A stretch of DNA of 64,000 nucleotides from Apilactobacillus apisilvae (GTDB lineage: Bacteria > Bacillota > Bacilli > Lactobacillales > Lactobacillaceae): NCBI RefSeq assembly GCF_023380225.1, contig NZ_CP093362.1, forward strand, positions 186,001 through 250,000, in the 5' to 3' direction. Positions 1 to 8,666 of the stretch are shown in pieces. Numbering within the stretch: the stretch's first letter is position 1; the number at the start of each line of letters is the position of its first letter. The notes below the pieces were generated by a model. That model saw only the letters and a list, made by a program, of their open reading frames with translations, had not been told where the DNA came from and did no database searches. The position numbers and the translations under genes are program-made.

Positions 1-1
1 G

Positions 2-1516
2 ATGGATAATCTAAAATCTACAAACCAAAAAGTTGTTAGTGGAAAAGATGCATTTAAACTTTATGATACCTATGGTTTCCCATTAGAAATGACTAGAGAA
101 TATTTAAATGATGAAGGATATTCTGTTGATGAAGATGGATTTAAAGTAGAAATGCAAAAACAAAAAGATCGTGCTCGTAACGCTCGTGGTGATAAAAAAT
201 CAATGGGGGTTCAACGTGATTTACTGCTTGAAATTAAAACACCAAGTAAATATGTTGGTTACACTCAGCTAAATGTTTCTAATGCTAAATTACTTGATAT
301 TATTGTTAATGAAAAATTAGTAGATTCTGTAGCTCGTGGCGATGCTGAATTTATTTTCGATGAAACCCCATTTTATGCTGAAATGGGTGGCCAAGTTGCT
401 GATCAAGGAGTTATTAAAAATTCTAACGGTGAAATTTGTGCAAAGGTAACCGATGTTCAAAGTGCACCTAATGGTCAAAATTTACACACTGTTGAAGTTT
501 TAAAACCTATGAATAAAGGTGAAAAATATGAACTAGATGTTGATCGCCAATTCCATAGTAAAGTAGAAAAGAATCATACAGCTACTCATTTGCTTGATCA
601 ATCATTAAGAAATGTTTTAGGTGATCACACCCAACAAGCTGGTTCCTTAGTTGAACCTAACTATTTAAGATTTGATTTTACTCATTTTGGATCTGTAACT
701 GAAGCAGATTTACACAAGGTTGAAGCTTTAGTTAATGAACAGATCTTTAAAGAACTACCAGTTCAAACAATTGAAACTGATCAAGCAACCGGTAAAAAAA
801 TGGGTGCAATTGCTTTATTTGATAATAAATATGGTGATAAAGTTCGAGTAGTTAGCGCTGGTGACTTCTCAGTAGAATTTTGTGGTGGAGACCATGTGAA
901 AAATACTAATGAACTAGGACTATTTAAGATTACTTCTGAATCTGGTGTTGGTGCCGGTGTAAGAAGAATTGAGGCAGTTACTTCTGAAGATGCTTTTAAT
1001 TATTTAAATAATGAAGAAAGTATTTTAAAACAAGTTGCAAGTGCAACTAAGACACATAAAGTAGAAGAAGTTCCAGAAAAAATTAGTCAAATTCAAAATG
1101 AAATTAAAGAATTACAACAAAAACAGGAAAAATTAGAAACGAAGGTTGCTAACCAACAAGCTAATTCAGTATTTGAAAACGTGCAAGAAGTCGGTGGCCT
1201 AAAGGTTATTACTGGTGTTATTAAAGTTTCTGGTATGGGTCAATTAAGACAATTAGCTGATACTTGGCGTAATAAGTCATTGTCAGATGTGTTAGTATTA
1301 GGTACAGAAAGTAAAGGTAAAGCCAACTTAATGGTTGCAGTTAGCGATGATCAAGTTAAAGCTGGAATTAAATCCGGTGATTTGATTAAAACCATTTCAA
1401 AAGAAATTAACGGTGGCGGTGGTGGCCGTCCCAATATGGCTCAAGCTGGTGGATCCAATCCAGCTGGTCTTTCAAAAGCAATGGATGCTGCTGTTAATTA
1501 TTTAGAAGAATTATAA
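2..1516 (+). CDS. alaS: Alanyl-tRNA synthetase, C-terminal part (5' end outside window)
   Basis: Charges tRNA-Ala with alanine in the cytoplasm and hydrolyses mischarged Ser/Gly-tRNA-Ala. The window opens inside the gene, so the catalytic N-terminus is missing; the 504 visible residues hold the end of the tRNA-binding part, the editing domain and the C-Ala domain. The editing-site zinc ligands are visible as HTATHLL (about residue 193) and CGGDH (about residue 298). The second motif is usually CGGTH, but the Cys and His ligands are kept. A Gln/Glu/Lys-rich coiled coil follows at about residues 345-390, then the glycine-rich C-Ala motif GGGGGRPNMAQAGG near the end. The family identification is certain. 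The apparent ATG at the left edge is only an internal methionine. Confidence 0.97.
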   Translation: MDNLKSTNQKVVSGKDAFKLYDTYGFPLEMTREYLNDEGYSVDEDGFKVEMQKQKDRARNARGDKKSMGVQRDLLLEIKTPSKYVGYTQLNVSNAKLLDIIVNEKLVDSVARGDAEFIFDETPFYAEMGGQVADQGVIKNSNGEICAKVTDVQSAPNGQNLHTVEVLKPMNKGEKYELDVDRQFHSKVEKNHTATHLLDQSLRNVLGDHTQQAGSLVEPNYLRFDFTHFGSVTEADLHKVEALVNEQIFKELPVQTIETDQATGKKMGAIALFDNKYGDKVRVVSAGDFSVEFCGGDHVKNTNELGLFKITSESGVGAGVRRIEAVTSEDAFNYLNNEESILKQVASATKTHKVEEVPEKISQIQNEIKELQQKQEKLETKVANQQANSVFENVQEVGGLKVITGVIKVSGMGQLRQLADTWRNKSLSDVLVLGTESKGKANLMVAVSDDQVKAGIKSGDLIKTISKEINGGGGGRPNMAQAGGSNPAGLSKAMDAAVNYLEEL

Positions 1517-1585
1517 TGATTGCAGTTTCTTTAATATTTTAGTAAACTTGTGATATCTTATATCAATATATAGAGGTGTTTTGTA

Positions 1586-1855
1586 ATGAGTGCTTCAGAT
1601 AAAACAATGTATTTTGATTTTAATAATAATGCTCCTAAAGATGTACATGACACTCTATTGTTAGTATATAAAGCTTTAGAAGAAAAAGGATACAGTCCTT
1701 ACAATCAAATTGTAGGATATCTGATTTCAGGAGATCCTGCTTATATTCCTCGCTTTAAGGATGCAAGAAATTTAATTCGCCGTTACGAGCGAGACGAAAT
1801 TATTGAAGAATTAGTTCGTTTTTATTTAGTTAAAAATAGTAGTGAGGATAAATAA
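1586..1855 (+). CDS. ireB: IreB family regulatory phosphoprotein (DUF965)
   Basis: Small cytosolic protein of 89 residues, the usual family length. In Enterococcus faecalis IreB is phosphorylated by the Ser/Thr kinase IreK and lowers cephalosporin resistance; in Bacillus the orthologue is YrzL. The sequence shows the family features: an N-terminal stretch with threonines, a central [18 protein letters not shown] segment, and a charged C-terminus. The GAGGTG Shine-Dalgarno lies 7 bases before the ATG. It sits between alaS and ruvX, the conserved order in Firmicutes, and the three genes that follow are tightly spaced. The cephalosporin role here is inferred from the family only. Confidence 0.93.
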   Translation: MSASDKTMYFDFNNNAPKDVHDTLLLVYKALEEKGYSPYNQIVGYLISGDPAYIPRFKDARNLIRRYERDEIIEELVRFYLVKNSSEDK

Positions 1856-1858
1856 GTT

Positions 1859-2293
1859 ATGAGATTAATGGGGATGGATGTTGGCTCTAGAACAGTTGGC
1901 ATTTCAGTCAGTGATTTATTGGGATGGACTGCTCAGGGAGTTGAAATCATTCCAATTAAAGAAGAAGAAGAGCAATTTGGATTGGACCGTGTGTCTGAAT
2001 TGGTTGATAAGTATGGTGTAGATGGTTTTGTTTTAGGATTACCCAAAAATATGAATAATACTTCTGGCCCTAGAGTAGATGCATCTAAGCACTATGGTGA
2101 ATTGCTGAAAGAAAAGTTTGGCCTACCAGTTGATTTTGAAGATGAAAGATTAACTACTGTTGAAGCTGAAAGAATGCTAATTGAAAAAGCTGATACATCT
2201 AGAAAAGGTCGTAAAAAGGTAATTGATAAGATTGCTTCAGAATTAATTTTACAAACTTATTTAGACCGTAAAGGTAAACTAACAAATATATAG
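1859..2293 (+). CDS. ruvX: YqgF/RuvX family putative pre-16S rRNA nuclease
   Basis: RNase H-fold nuclease of 144 residues that in other bacteria processes the 5' end of 16S rRNA and was earlier proposed as a Holliday junction resolvase. Visible motifs are the N-terminal [15 protein letters not shown] with the first catalytic Asp, the [11 protein letters not shown] segment in the middle, and the [10 protein letters not shown] motif carrying the second acidic site. It starts only 3 bases after the ireB stop, so the two are very likely co-translated. Length and motifs are complete. Confidence 0.95.
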   Translation: MRLMGMDVGSRTVGISVSDLLGWTAQGVEIIPIKEEEEQFGLDRVSELVDKYGVDGFVLGLPKNMNNTSGPRVDASKHYGELLKEKFGLPVDFEDERLTTVEAERMLIEKADTSRKGRKKVIDKIASELILQTYLDRKGKLTNI

Positions 2294-2308
2294 TAAAGAG
2301 GGAAAATT

Positions 2309-2611
2309 ATGAGTAAAGAAGAACCACAAACACAACAAATTACAATGGTTGACGAAAATGGTAATGAAGAATTATATGATGTATTATTCACTTTCCAATC
2401 AGAAGATTATGGTAAGTCATATATTTTACTTTATCCAGTTGGAAAATCTGATGATGAAGAAGTAAATATTGAAGCTTACGTATTACCAGATGATGATGAT
2501 CCTACAGATCCTCAAGGTGGAGATTTAAAGACTATCGATTCTGATGAAGAATGGGATATGGTTGAATCTGTTCTAAACACATTTTTATCAAAAGATGAAG
2601 ATGGAAAATAA
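2309..2611 (+). CDS. DUF1292 domain protein (YrzB-like)
   Basis: Acidic cytosolic protein of 100 residues with the DUF1292 fold: a beta-rich segment (TMVDENGNEELYDVLFTFQS...KSYILLYP) followed by a very acidic DDDDPTDPQGGD stretch and a short C-terminal helix. Its function is unknown in all species. The position after ireB-ruvX is conserved from Bacillus to Lactobacillus. The Shine-Dalgarno AGAGGG precedes the ATG, and the gene is closed by a terminator 26 bases downstream, so it ends the alaS-ireB-ruvX transcription unit. Confidence 0.93.
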   Translation: MSKEEPQTQQITMVDENGNEELYDVLFTFQSEDYGKSYILLYPVGKSDDEEVNIEAYVLPDDDDPTDPQGGDLKTIDSDEEWDMVESVLNTFLSKDEDGK

Positions 2612-2636
2612 TAGATATTATTGATTAAATGAAATG

Positions 2637-2663
2637 GAGTGCCTGATTAGGTACTCTTTTTTA
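2637..2663 (+). terminator. Rho-independent terminator after the DUF1292 gene
   Basis: Stem GAGTGCCT / AGGTACTC with a GATT loop and one G-T pair, followed directly by a run of six T. It separates the alaS operon from zapA. Confidence 0.85.
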
Positions 2664-2731
2664 TTACTAACTGTTTTAAAGTCGTTTTTCATGCTAAAAT
2701 AGTTGTTGAATGACTGGGAGGGTTTATTATA

Positions 2732-2980
2732 ATGGCTACAAATCAGCGCTTTAAAACTAGTATAGGTAATAAAAAATATACTTTTGTAGGAAAAAGTTCT
2801 GTTGAACATATGAAAACTGTTACTGATTTAATGAATGAACAACTAAAACAATTAAAAGAATTATCACCCAATATCAGCAAAGAGGATGCCTCAATTTTGT
2901 TGGCATTTAATGCTTTTTCGGAACAAGTTAAGTTACAAAAAGAACTTAACAAGCTAGAAAAAAAGGAAAATAAAAAATAA
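2732..2980 (+). CDS. zapA: Cell division protein ZapA
   Basis: FtsZ-ring associated protein of 82 residues that bundles FtsZ filaments at midcell. It shows the usual ZapA layout: a short beta N-terminus (RFKTSIGNKKYTFVG), a central amphipathic region and a long C-terminal coiled coil ending in a Lys/Glu-rich tail. The start is set by GGGAGGG about 12 bases before the ATG. Its stop overlaps the start of cvpA by one base (TAATG), so the pair is translationally coupled. The order zapA-cvpA-mutS2 is conserved in Firmicutes. Confidence 0.9.
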   Translation: MATNQRFKTSIGNKKYTFVGKSSVEHMKTVTDLMNEQLKQLKELSPNISKEDASILLAFNAFSEQVKLQKELNKLEKKENKK

Positions 2981-3465
2981 TGCTTTTTACAATTATTATA
3001 TCTTTAATACTTTTATTCAGTATCTATAATGGGTATAGAAAAGGTTTAGCTCAGGAAATAATAAGAATTATTGGTTTCTTATTAACATTGTTATTTTCAT
3101 TAATATATTCTAGAACTTTAACAAATGTGTTATTTGCTCACACTAATATTATTAATAATCGTTTATTATGTAATAGTATTAGTTTTTTTATAATCTTTAT
3201 ATTCTTATGGATAATTGTGCGAGTTATCATCAGATTAATCGATCAATTTACTTCAATTCCCGTAATTCATGAATTGAACTCATTTGGTGGCGGTTTAATG
3301 AGCTTTATAATTTCATATCTTATGATATTTTTAATTTTGAATATTATTTTGGTATTACCAGATGATAACTTAAAAAAACAATATTATGACTCAAAAGCTG
3401 CAACCTTTATAGTAAATAAAACTCCACTATTATCACATGATTTATATAAAAAATGGTTAAGATAA
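2980..3465 (+). CDS. cvpA: CvpA family membrane protein
   Basis: Integral membrane protein of 161 residues with four hydrophobic segments (about residues 1-17, 25-43, 60-80 and 107-127). The family is named for colicin V production in E. coli; its biochemical role is unresolved. The typical GYRKGL motif follows the first membrane segment. It is coupled to zapA by a one-base overlap and lies 15 bases before mutS2 with a strong AAGGAGG between them. This matches the Bacillus yshA-yshB-mutSB order. Confidence 0.9.
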   Translation: MLFTIIISLILLFSIYNGYRKGLAQEIIRIIGFLLTLLFSLIYSRTLTNVLFAHTNIINNRLLCNSISFFIIFIFLWIIVRVIIRLIDQFTSIPVIHELNSFGGGLMSFIISYLMIFLILNIILVLPDDNLKKQYYDSKAATFIVNKTPLLSHDLYKKWLR

Positions 3466-3480
3466 GGAGGCAATGATTTA

Positions 3481-5835
3481 ATGGAAACTAAAGTCTTTGA
3501 TACTTTAGAATATAATAAAATTAAAAATTCAATTTACCAATATTTGACAACAAAAAATGGAAAAAATGAACTACAAATATTAAAACCTACTAATAATGAT
3601 AAAACAATCAATATATGGCTAGATGAAACTGATGATGGAATGCATATTTTAAGACTAGATAAAGAAATATCAATTCCTAAATTGGATGATATTAGCCCGT
3701 ATATTAAAAGACTTAAAATTGATGCTAATTTAAATGGAATTGAACTTTCAAAAATTAATAAAGTTTTGAAGTCTGTTAATTATTTAGTTAACTTTTTTGA
3801 TAAGTTAAATGATGAACAAGTATCGCTTAAAAAACTTTATGATATTGTAAACGAATTTCAAACGATACCCGGTATTTCCAAACGATTATCATTTTCTATT
3901 GATGATGAAGGTAATATTTTAAATTCTGCTTCTAAAGAATTAAATGCTGTCCGTAAAAGAATTGATAAAGTTAAAAGTGATATTCGCGGTATTATGAACG
4001 GCTATACTAAAAAACAATCTAAATATTTGACTGAACCAATTGTTACCATTAGAGAAGATCGAATGGTAGTTCCAGTAAAAGCTGAATATAAAAACAAATT
4101 TGGCGGAATTGTTCACGATCGTAGTTCATCAGGGCAAACTTTGTATATTGAACCTAGTTCTGTAATTGGTCTAAACAATGAATTAAGACAAAATCAAATT
4201 GCTGAAAGACAAGAAGAAAGACGTATTTTAATTGAATTGTCTGATTTAATCAGACCATACCAATGGGAGATTGTTCACAATTCTAAAATACTGGGTCACT
4301 TAGATCTAATTAATGCTAAAGCTAAGTATGCAAGAAAAATGAAAGCAACTAGACCATTTGTTTCCAAAGAAAATCTTGTTAATTTAAGAAAAGCTCGTCA
4401 TCCTTTAATTGATCAAAACAAAGTGGTTGCTAATGATTTACAATTAGGTAATCCAAATAGAGCAATTGTTATCACTGGACCTAATACTGGTGGTAAAACT
4501 ATTACTATCAAAACCTTAGGCCTTTTACAATTAATGGGACAATCTGGACTTTTTATTACGGCTAACGAAGAATCACAGATTGGTGTATTTGATAATATTT
4601 TTGCCGATATTGGTGATGAACAATCAATTGAACAAAATTTAAGTACATTCTCATCACATATGGATAATATTGTTGATATTTTAAAAAAGATAACTAAGCA
4701 TAGTTTAATATTATTAGATGAATTAGGGGCAGGAACAGATCCTAAAGAAGGTGCTTCTTTAGCAATGGCCATTTTAGATAATATTGGTGAAACTGATGCT
4801 GAAGTGGTTGCTACTACTCATTATCCAGAGCTTAAAGTTTATGCTTATAATCGTGTTAAAACTGCAAATGCATCGATGGAATTTGATGTTGAAACATTAA
4901 AACCCACTTATCATTTGTTAATGGGAGTACCAGGACAAAGTAACGGTCTAAATATTGCTGAGCGTTTAGGGCTTTCTTCACAAATTATTAACGAAGCACG
5001 TTCGTTAACTGATCAGGATAGTCAAGATTTAAATAATATGATCGTTGAACTAACTAACCAAACTAAATTAGCTCGTGAACATGCTGAGCACTTAAATCAA
5101 CAATTAGAAGATGCAACTAAACTTCATGATGAATTAAGCGACAAATTTAATAAGTATCAAAATCAAAAAGAACGTTTAGTAGCTGAAGCTAAAGAAAAAG
5201 CGAATGAAATTGCTAAAGATACCAAAGTAAAAGCTGACCGTATTATTTCTGAATTGCATAAAAAGCAAAAACAGATTGGTAAGGTGTCAGTAAAAGAAAA
5301 TGAACTAATCGATGCTCAAGGTGAAGTAAATTCTCTAAAGCAAGATGTTAGTTTATCTAATAATCGAGTTCTTAAACGTGAAAAAGCCAAACATGATTTC
5401 CATAAGGGCGATGATGTATTGGTTAAGTCTTATGGACAACGTGGAGTATTAATGAATGATTTAGGCAATCATAATTGGGAAGTTCAATTAGGTATCTTAA
5501 AAATGAAAATCAATGAAGATGACTTAAAAAAAGTTAAGGCTGAAAAAGAACAACATTTTACTACTCGCGTTAAAAGGACAGGTTCTTCAGGTTTATCTAC
5601 AACTTTAGATTTGAGAGGTCATCGTTACGAAAATGCCATGCATGAAGTTGATCAATATTTAGATTCAGCTGTTTTGGCTGGCTATCCTTCAATAACTATT
5701 ATTCATGGTAAAGGTACTGGTGCTTTGCGGACTGGTGTCACTAATTTATTAAAACGCGATCGTCGTGTATCTGACTTTGGATATTCTGCACCTAATGCTG
5801 GTGGTGATGGATCAACAATTGTTAAATTAAAATAA
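3481..5835 (+). CDS. mutS2: Endonuclease MutS2
   Basis: MutS paralogue of 784 residues that lacks the mismatch-binding domain; in other Firmicutes it suppresses recombination or splits collided ribosomes. An N-terminal helical core is followed by the ATPase domain with Walker A GPNTGGKT (about residue 333) and Walker B LILLDELGAGTDP (about residue 409), then a long Lys/Glu coiled coil (about residues 515-625). The C-terminal Smr nuclease domain carries DLRGHRYENA (about residue 710) and HGKGTGALR (about residue 741). AAGGAGG lies 6 bases before the ATG. The protein is full length and intact. Confidence 0.97.
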   Translation: METKVFDTLEYNKIKNSIYQYLTTKNGKNELQILKPTNNDKTINIWLDETDDGMHILRLDKEISIPKLDDISPYIKRLKIDANLNGIELSKINKVLKSVNYLVNFFDKLNDEQVSLKKLYDIVNEFQTIPGISKRLSFSIDDEGNILNSASKELNAVRKRIDKVKSDIRGIMNGYTKKQSKYLTEPIVTIREDRMVVPVKAEYKNKFGGIVHDRSSSGQTLYIEPSSVIGLNNELRQNQIAERQEERRILIELSDLIRPYQWEIVHNSKILGHLDLINAKAKYARKMKATRPFVSKENLVNLRKARHPLIDQNKVVANDLQLGNPNRAIVITGPNTGGKTITIKTLGLLQLMGQSGLFITANEESQIGVFDNIFADIGDEQSIEQNLSTFSSHMDNIVDILKKITKHSLILLDELGAGTDPKEGASLAMAILDNIGETDAEVVATTHYPELKVYAYNRVKTANASMEFDVETLKPTYHLLMGVPGQSNGLNIAERLGLSSQIINEARSLTDQDSQDLNNMIVELTNQTKLAREHAEHLNQQLEDATKLHDELSDKFNKYQNQKERLVAEAKEKANEIAKDTKVKADRIISELHKKQKQIGKVSVKENELIDAQGEVNSLKQDVSLSNNRVLKREKAKHDFHKGDDVLVKSYGQRGVLMNDLGNHNWEVQLGILKMKINEDDLKKVKAEKEQHFTTRVKRTGSSGLSTTLDLRGHRYENAMHEVDQYLDSAVLAGYPSITIIHGKGTGALRTGVTNLLKRDRRVSDFGYSAPNAGGDGSTIVKLK

Positions 5836-5917
5836 TACATCTTACAAAACATATTATTTGCATTTTGTTTTTAACCTGCTAAACTTATTTTTAGTAAGAA
5901 TTCAAGGAGGTTTTATA

Positions 5918-6229
5918 ATGGTTTCTGAAACTACAGATAAGACATTTGAAAAAGACACTTCTACTGGTGTTACTTTGACAGATTTTTGGGCAACTTGGTG
6001 TGGACCATGTCGTATGCAATCACCTGTTGTTGATCAATTATCAGAAGATATGGGAGACCAAGTTACTTTTAACAAAATGGATGTTGACCAAAATCCGGAA
6101 ACTCCTCAAAAATTTGGCATTATGAGTATCCCAACTTTATTAGTTAAAAAGGATGGTAAAGTGGTGGATAGTATCGTTGGCTATCATAGCAAAGAACAAT
6201 TAGCTAAAATTTTAAAAGAATATTTATAA
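5918..6229 (+). CDS. trxA: Thioredoxin
   Basis: Cytosolic thiol-disulfide reductase of 103 residues with the canonical active site WCGPC (about residue 28) and the conserved cis-proline in SIPTLLV (about residue 70). The start was placed at the ATG behind AAGGAGG, which gives the exact family length; a longer upstream reading would add an unsupported hydrophobic leader. It follows mutS2, as in Bacillus and Lactobacillus. Its last codons overlap on the other strand with the tail of the neighbouring IS1182 transposase frame, because that frame has no stop of its own. Confidence 0.96.
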   Translation: MVSETTDKTFEKDTSTGVTLTDFWATWCGPCRMQSPVVDQLSEDMGDQVTFNKMDVDQNPETPQKFGIMSIPTLLVKKDGKVVDSIVGYHSKEQLAKILKEYL

Positions 6230-7859
6230 TTAGATAAAAAAAGGGGCTGTGACATAAGTCTCTACAAAAATAGGATTTACGTTTTAAATTTAACGTAAAT
6301 CCTATTTTTTTATATAACTTTATAAAATTAATGACTTTCGTCATTAACTTTCTTATATTTAATGCCATTATAGTAAACCCAGCTTCCTTTTTAACCTTAT
6401 CGATTCCCCTAACGGAGAATCGATTGAAACGCAAAGAAGCCTTTAGTCTACCAAAAACCGATTCAACATCTATCTTTCTTTTTGCGTAAATATCACTTGT
6501 TTTTGGTGCCAAAAGCAATGCTTGTTGTTTGTTTTTAAAATATTCCCATGCATAAGTAATACTAATTTTTCTAGTGTTACCAGACTTAGTTAGAGCATAT
6601 GAATTAATGTCTTGATTAAGATCATACTTTTCAGCTTTATATTCTTTAAAATCACGAGTGAATTTATATTTATCAGTTCTTTTACGATAACCATTAAAAT
6701 TAAATCTGATGCCTTTGGGATCAATATAATAATCATCTTTTGAATTATAATACCAATTCATGACCTTACGGTCATCACTTTTCCATTTACGACTTTGTTC
6801 TTTTAACATTGTTCCATAGGGAATTAAAGGAATGTGATTAGTTAGTTTGTCTTCTATAAAACGATAATTACTTTCAGATCCATAACCAGCATCGGCAACA
6901 ATATATTTACCTAAACTATTATTCTTAATTTGTTTATTTAAGAACGGAATTAAAGTACGAGTATCAGTGGGATTTTGATAAATGTCAAAATTAGTTATGA
7001 ATTGTCCACTAGTGGCAATTTGTAAATTATAAGCAGGTTTAAGTTGTCCATTTAACATGGGGTCTTCCTTAATACGCATAAAAGTAGCATCATGATCAGT
7101 CTTAGAATAACTATTACGATTGGAAAATATTTTATTACTTTTTTGATATTCTATTTGTTTACATTTACGAAAACGAAGTTTTCTTTTAATGGCTTTTAAC
7201 TTACGACGCTTTTGTTTATGGGGATTAGGTGATAGTTTTTTATTCTGTTTAATTTGATTATTTAAATCTGCTAAACAATTTTCTAAATGGATGATGATTT
7301 CATCTAACTCACTTGTTGAAATATCAGAGTCATCTGGGAGTTCACCCACATATTTAACATCATTCATGTCATGTAGTAATTTTATAATCGCTTCGCGATT
7401 TAATTTATCGAATCTGATTATATTTTTACGCCAAACAAAAGAATACTTATTAGCATTTGCTAGTATTTTAGTTCCATCAATAAAACTTACATCATCAATA
7501 TAATTATTTTTTCTTAGATATTTAGTTAATTGATTCATGCATTTACTAATTAAATTTTCTGCTTCATCTGAAATCCTAAATCGACAGACTGTTCTATATG
7601 AAGGAAATGAATTCTTAGTTAACCAACGTGCAGGTAAATTTTCTTCTGCCAGCTCACTAATTTGGCGACTACTAAAAATTCCTTTAGAATAGGCAAACAA
7701 GGTTAACTTTAATAGTGACCGTAGGTCGTATTTTCGTGGCCTACCAAATATGTATTTTTCTTCTAAATCAATCATTTCAACAATTTGATTGATAATTTTT
7801 ACTTGATGATTATTTTTAGGTTGCCAATTTTGAATATTTAAAATATAATTAGTACTCAT
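6204..7859 (-). CDS. IS1182-family DDE transposase, without its own stop codon
   Basis: Transposase of about 551 residues catalysing cut or copy of the element. The N-terminal part has the FGRPRKYDLRSLLKLTLFAYS helix-turn-helix region. The DDE residues can be placed in SFIDGTKILANANKYS, VADAGYGSESNYRF and KIDVESVFGRLKASLRF. The ATG behind GAAAGGAAA was chosen over an upstream TTG that overlaps that ribosome binding site. The frame runs through the terminal inverted repeat (read as DLCHSP) and stops only 37 bases outside the element, inside the 3' end of trxA. This copy has no frameshift and may be active. Confidence 0.9.
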   Translation of the reverse strand: MSTNYILNIQNWQPKNNHQVKIINQIVEMIDLEEKYIFGRPRKYDLRSLLKLTLFAYSKGIFSSRQISELAEENLPARWLTKNSFPSYRTVCRFRISDEAENLISKCMNQLTKYLRKNNYIDDVSFIDGTKILANANKYSFVWRKNIIRFDKLNREAIIKLLHDMNDVKYVGELPDDSDISTSELDEIIIHLENCLADLNNQIKQNKKLSPNPHKQKRRKLKAIKRKLRFRKCKQIEYQKSNKIFSNRNSYSKTDHDATFMRIKEDPMLNGQLKPAYNLQIATSGQFITNFDIYQNPTDTRTLIPFLNKQIKNNSLGKYIVADAGYGSESNYRFIEDKLTNHIPLIPYGTMLKEQSRKWKSDDRKVMNWYYNSKDDYYIDPKGIRFNFNGYRKRTDKYKFTRDFKEYKAEKYDLNQDINSYALTKSGNTRKISITYAWEYFKNKQQALLLAPKTSDIYAKRKIDVESVFGRLKASLRFNRFSVRGIDKVKKEAGFTIMALNIRKLMTKVINFIKLYKKIGFTLNLKRKSYFCRDLCHSPFFYLIINILLKF

Positions 7860-8003
7860 TAGTTTTAAGTTTCCTTTCAAGGAGATTTATTTAAACGATA
7901 TCGGTTGGTTCGATATCGTTTTTTATTATACATAAATAACGCTCGTTGGAAAAATTAAATTCCAACGAGCGTTATTTTTTAGAGACTTATGTCACAGTCC
8001 CTT
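6241..8003 (-). mobile_element. IS1182-family insertion sequence, intact copy 1
   Basis: About 1.76 kb bounded by inverted repeats of some 23 bases: AAGGGGCTGTGACATAAGTC on the left and, read on the other strand, AAGGGACTGTGACATAAGTC on the right, with one mismatch. The flanking A-run and T-run make the exact edges uncertain by a few bases. It encodes one transposase on the minus strand and has large palindromes just inside both ends. It lies between the convergent genes trxA and yslB. A second copy with opposite orientation is at 23692-25490. Assignment to IS1182 rests on the size and single DDE transposase layout. Confidence 0.9.
7892..7977. repeat. Two subterminal palindromes of the IS1182 element
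   Basis: Palindrome one is AAACGATATCG...CGATATCGTTT (7892-7922). Palindrome two has 17-base arms, AAATAACGCTCGTTGGA (7934-7950) and its complement (7961-7977), followed by T-runs. A third palindrome near the other end (AATAGGATTTACG...CGTAAATCCTATT, about 6270-6308) lies within the transposase reading frame. They could insulate the transposase from outside transcription or serve as transposase recognition structures. The same palindromes occur in the second copy. Confidence 0.8.
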
Positions 8004-8004
8004 T

Positions 8005-8493
8005 TTATTCTGAATACAAATCAAAGTTTTCTATACGATCATAATCGTTTGCAGGACTTTTAGGATCCATATGTACTCTAATGATAACTTTTCCATTCTT
8101 ATCTTCTTTAGGATTCATTTCAGCTTCAGCAATTACACCTAATTGTTGTTGAGCAATTTGTGCTAATATACCCGCTTCAAACATAAAATCATTATCAGAC
8201 GAAGATTCAATTCTTGCTTTTATAATTTCGCCACTTAAAACCCATTTTATTTCATGTTTATTTTCTGAGATAATTGATAAATCACCCAGGCCGGATTGCT
8301 TAAAAAACAAACTTACATCTAAAGCATCTTTAAGCGGGAATCTTCTTGCAATTTTTTTACCGGCCCAATAAAGAATGCTGTGATTATCATCACCTAATAG
8401 ATCATTAATTAAAATATCCCTTAACAATTCTTGTCCCCAGTAATTACTAGTCTCTTTGTTACCCATTATTTTTTTATAAAGATTATTATTCAT
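8005..8493 (-). CDS. yslB: YslB-like DUF2507 protein
   Basis: Cytosolic protein of 162 residues of the DUF2507 family, function unknown. The family pattern is recognisable: YWGQELLRDILINDLLGDD near the N-terminus, WAGKKIARRFPL, then the C-terminal FMFEAGILAQIAQQQLGVIAEAE region. The ATG behind GAGGTT was chosen; an in-frame TTG five codons upstream is part of that ribosome binding site. The stop codon lies at the very edge of the IS1182 element. In related lactobacilli the gene lies near trxA and murI, so the context fits. Confidence 0.85.
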   Translation of the reverse strand: MNNNLYKKIMGNKETSNYWGQELLRDILINDLLGDDNHSILYWAGKKIARRFPLKDALDVSLFFKQSGLGDLSIISENKHEIKWVLSGEIIKARIESSSDNDFMFEAGILAQIAQQQLGVIAEAEMNPKEDKNGKVIIRVHMDPKSPANDYDRIENFDLYSE

Positions 8494-8666
8494 AGATATT
8501 AACCTCAATTCTTTCTATACACTTTATTATATTATAATTTTTAATAGATTTACATATTTTATGAAATAAATTTTTTGTTGTTAAAATATTAATAAATTTA
8601 TTAATTAAATTATTGTAAAAAATGATACTATATATTTAAAGACTTTTTTGAAAGAAGGTTAACTAA

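Noticed and set aside
2-60. ATG at base 2 as a true gene start
   Set aside because: It is an internal methionine of AlaRS; the editing domain that follows cannot stand alone and no ribosome binding site can be seen.
2618-2952. Two minus-strand frames across the terminator and zapA
   Set aside because: They overlap zapA on the other strand and cross a terminator; no coding features.
4413-4772. 119-codon minus-strand frame inside mutS2
   Set aside because: It mirrors the ATPase region of mutS2 and has no ribosome binding site; a shadow frame.
8509-8666. Possible small RNA in the AT-rich gap before murI
   Set aside because: No hairpin or terminator could be made out; it looks like an ordinary divergent promoter region.
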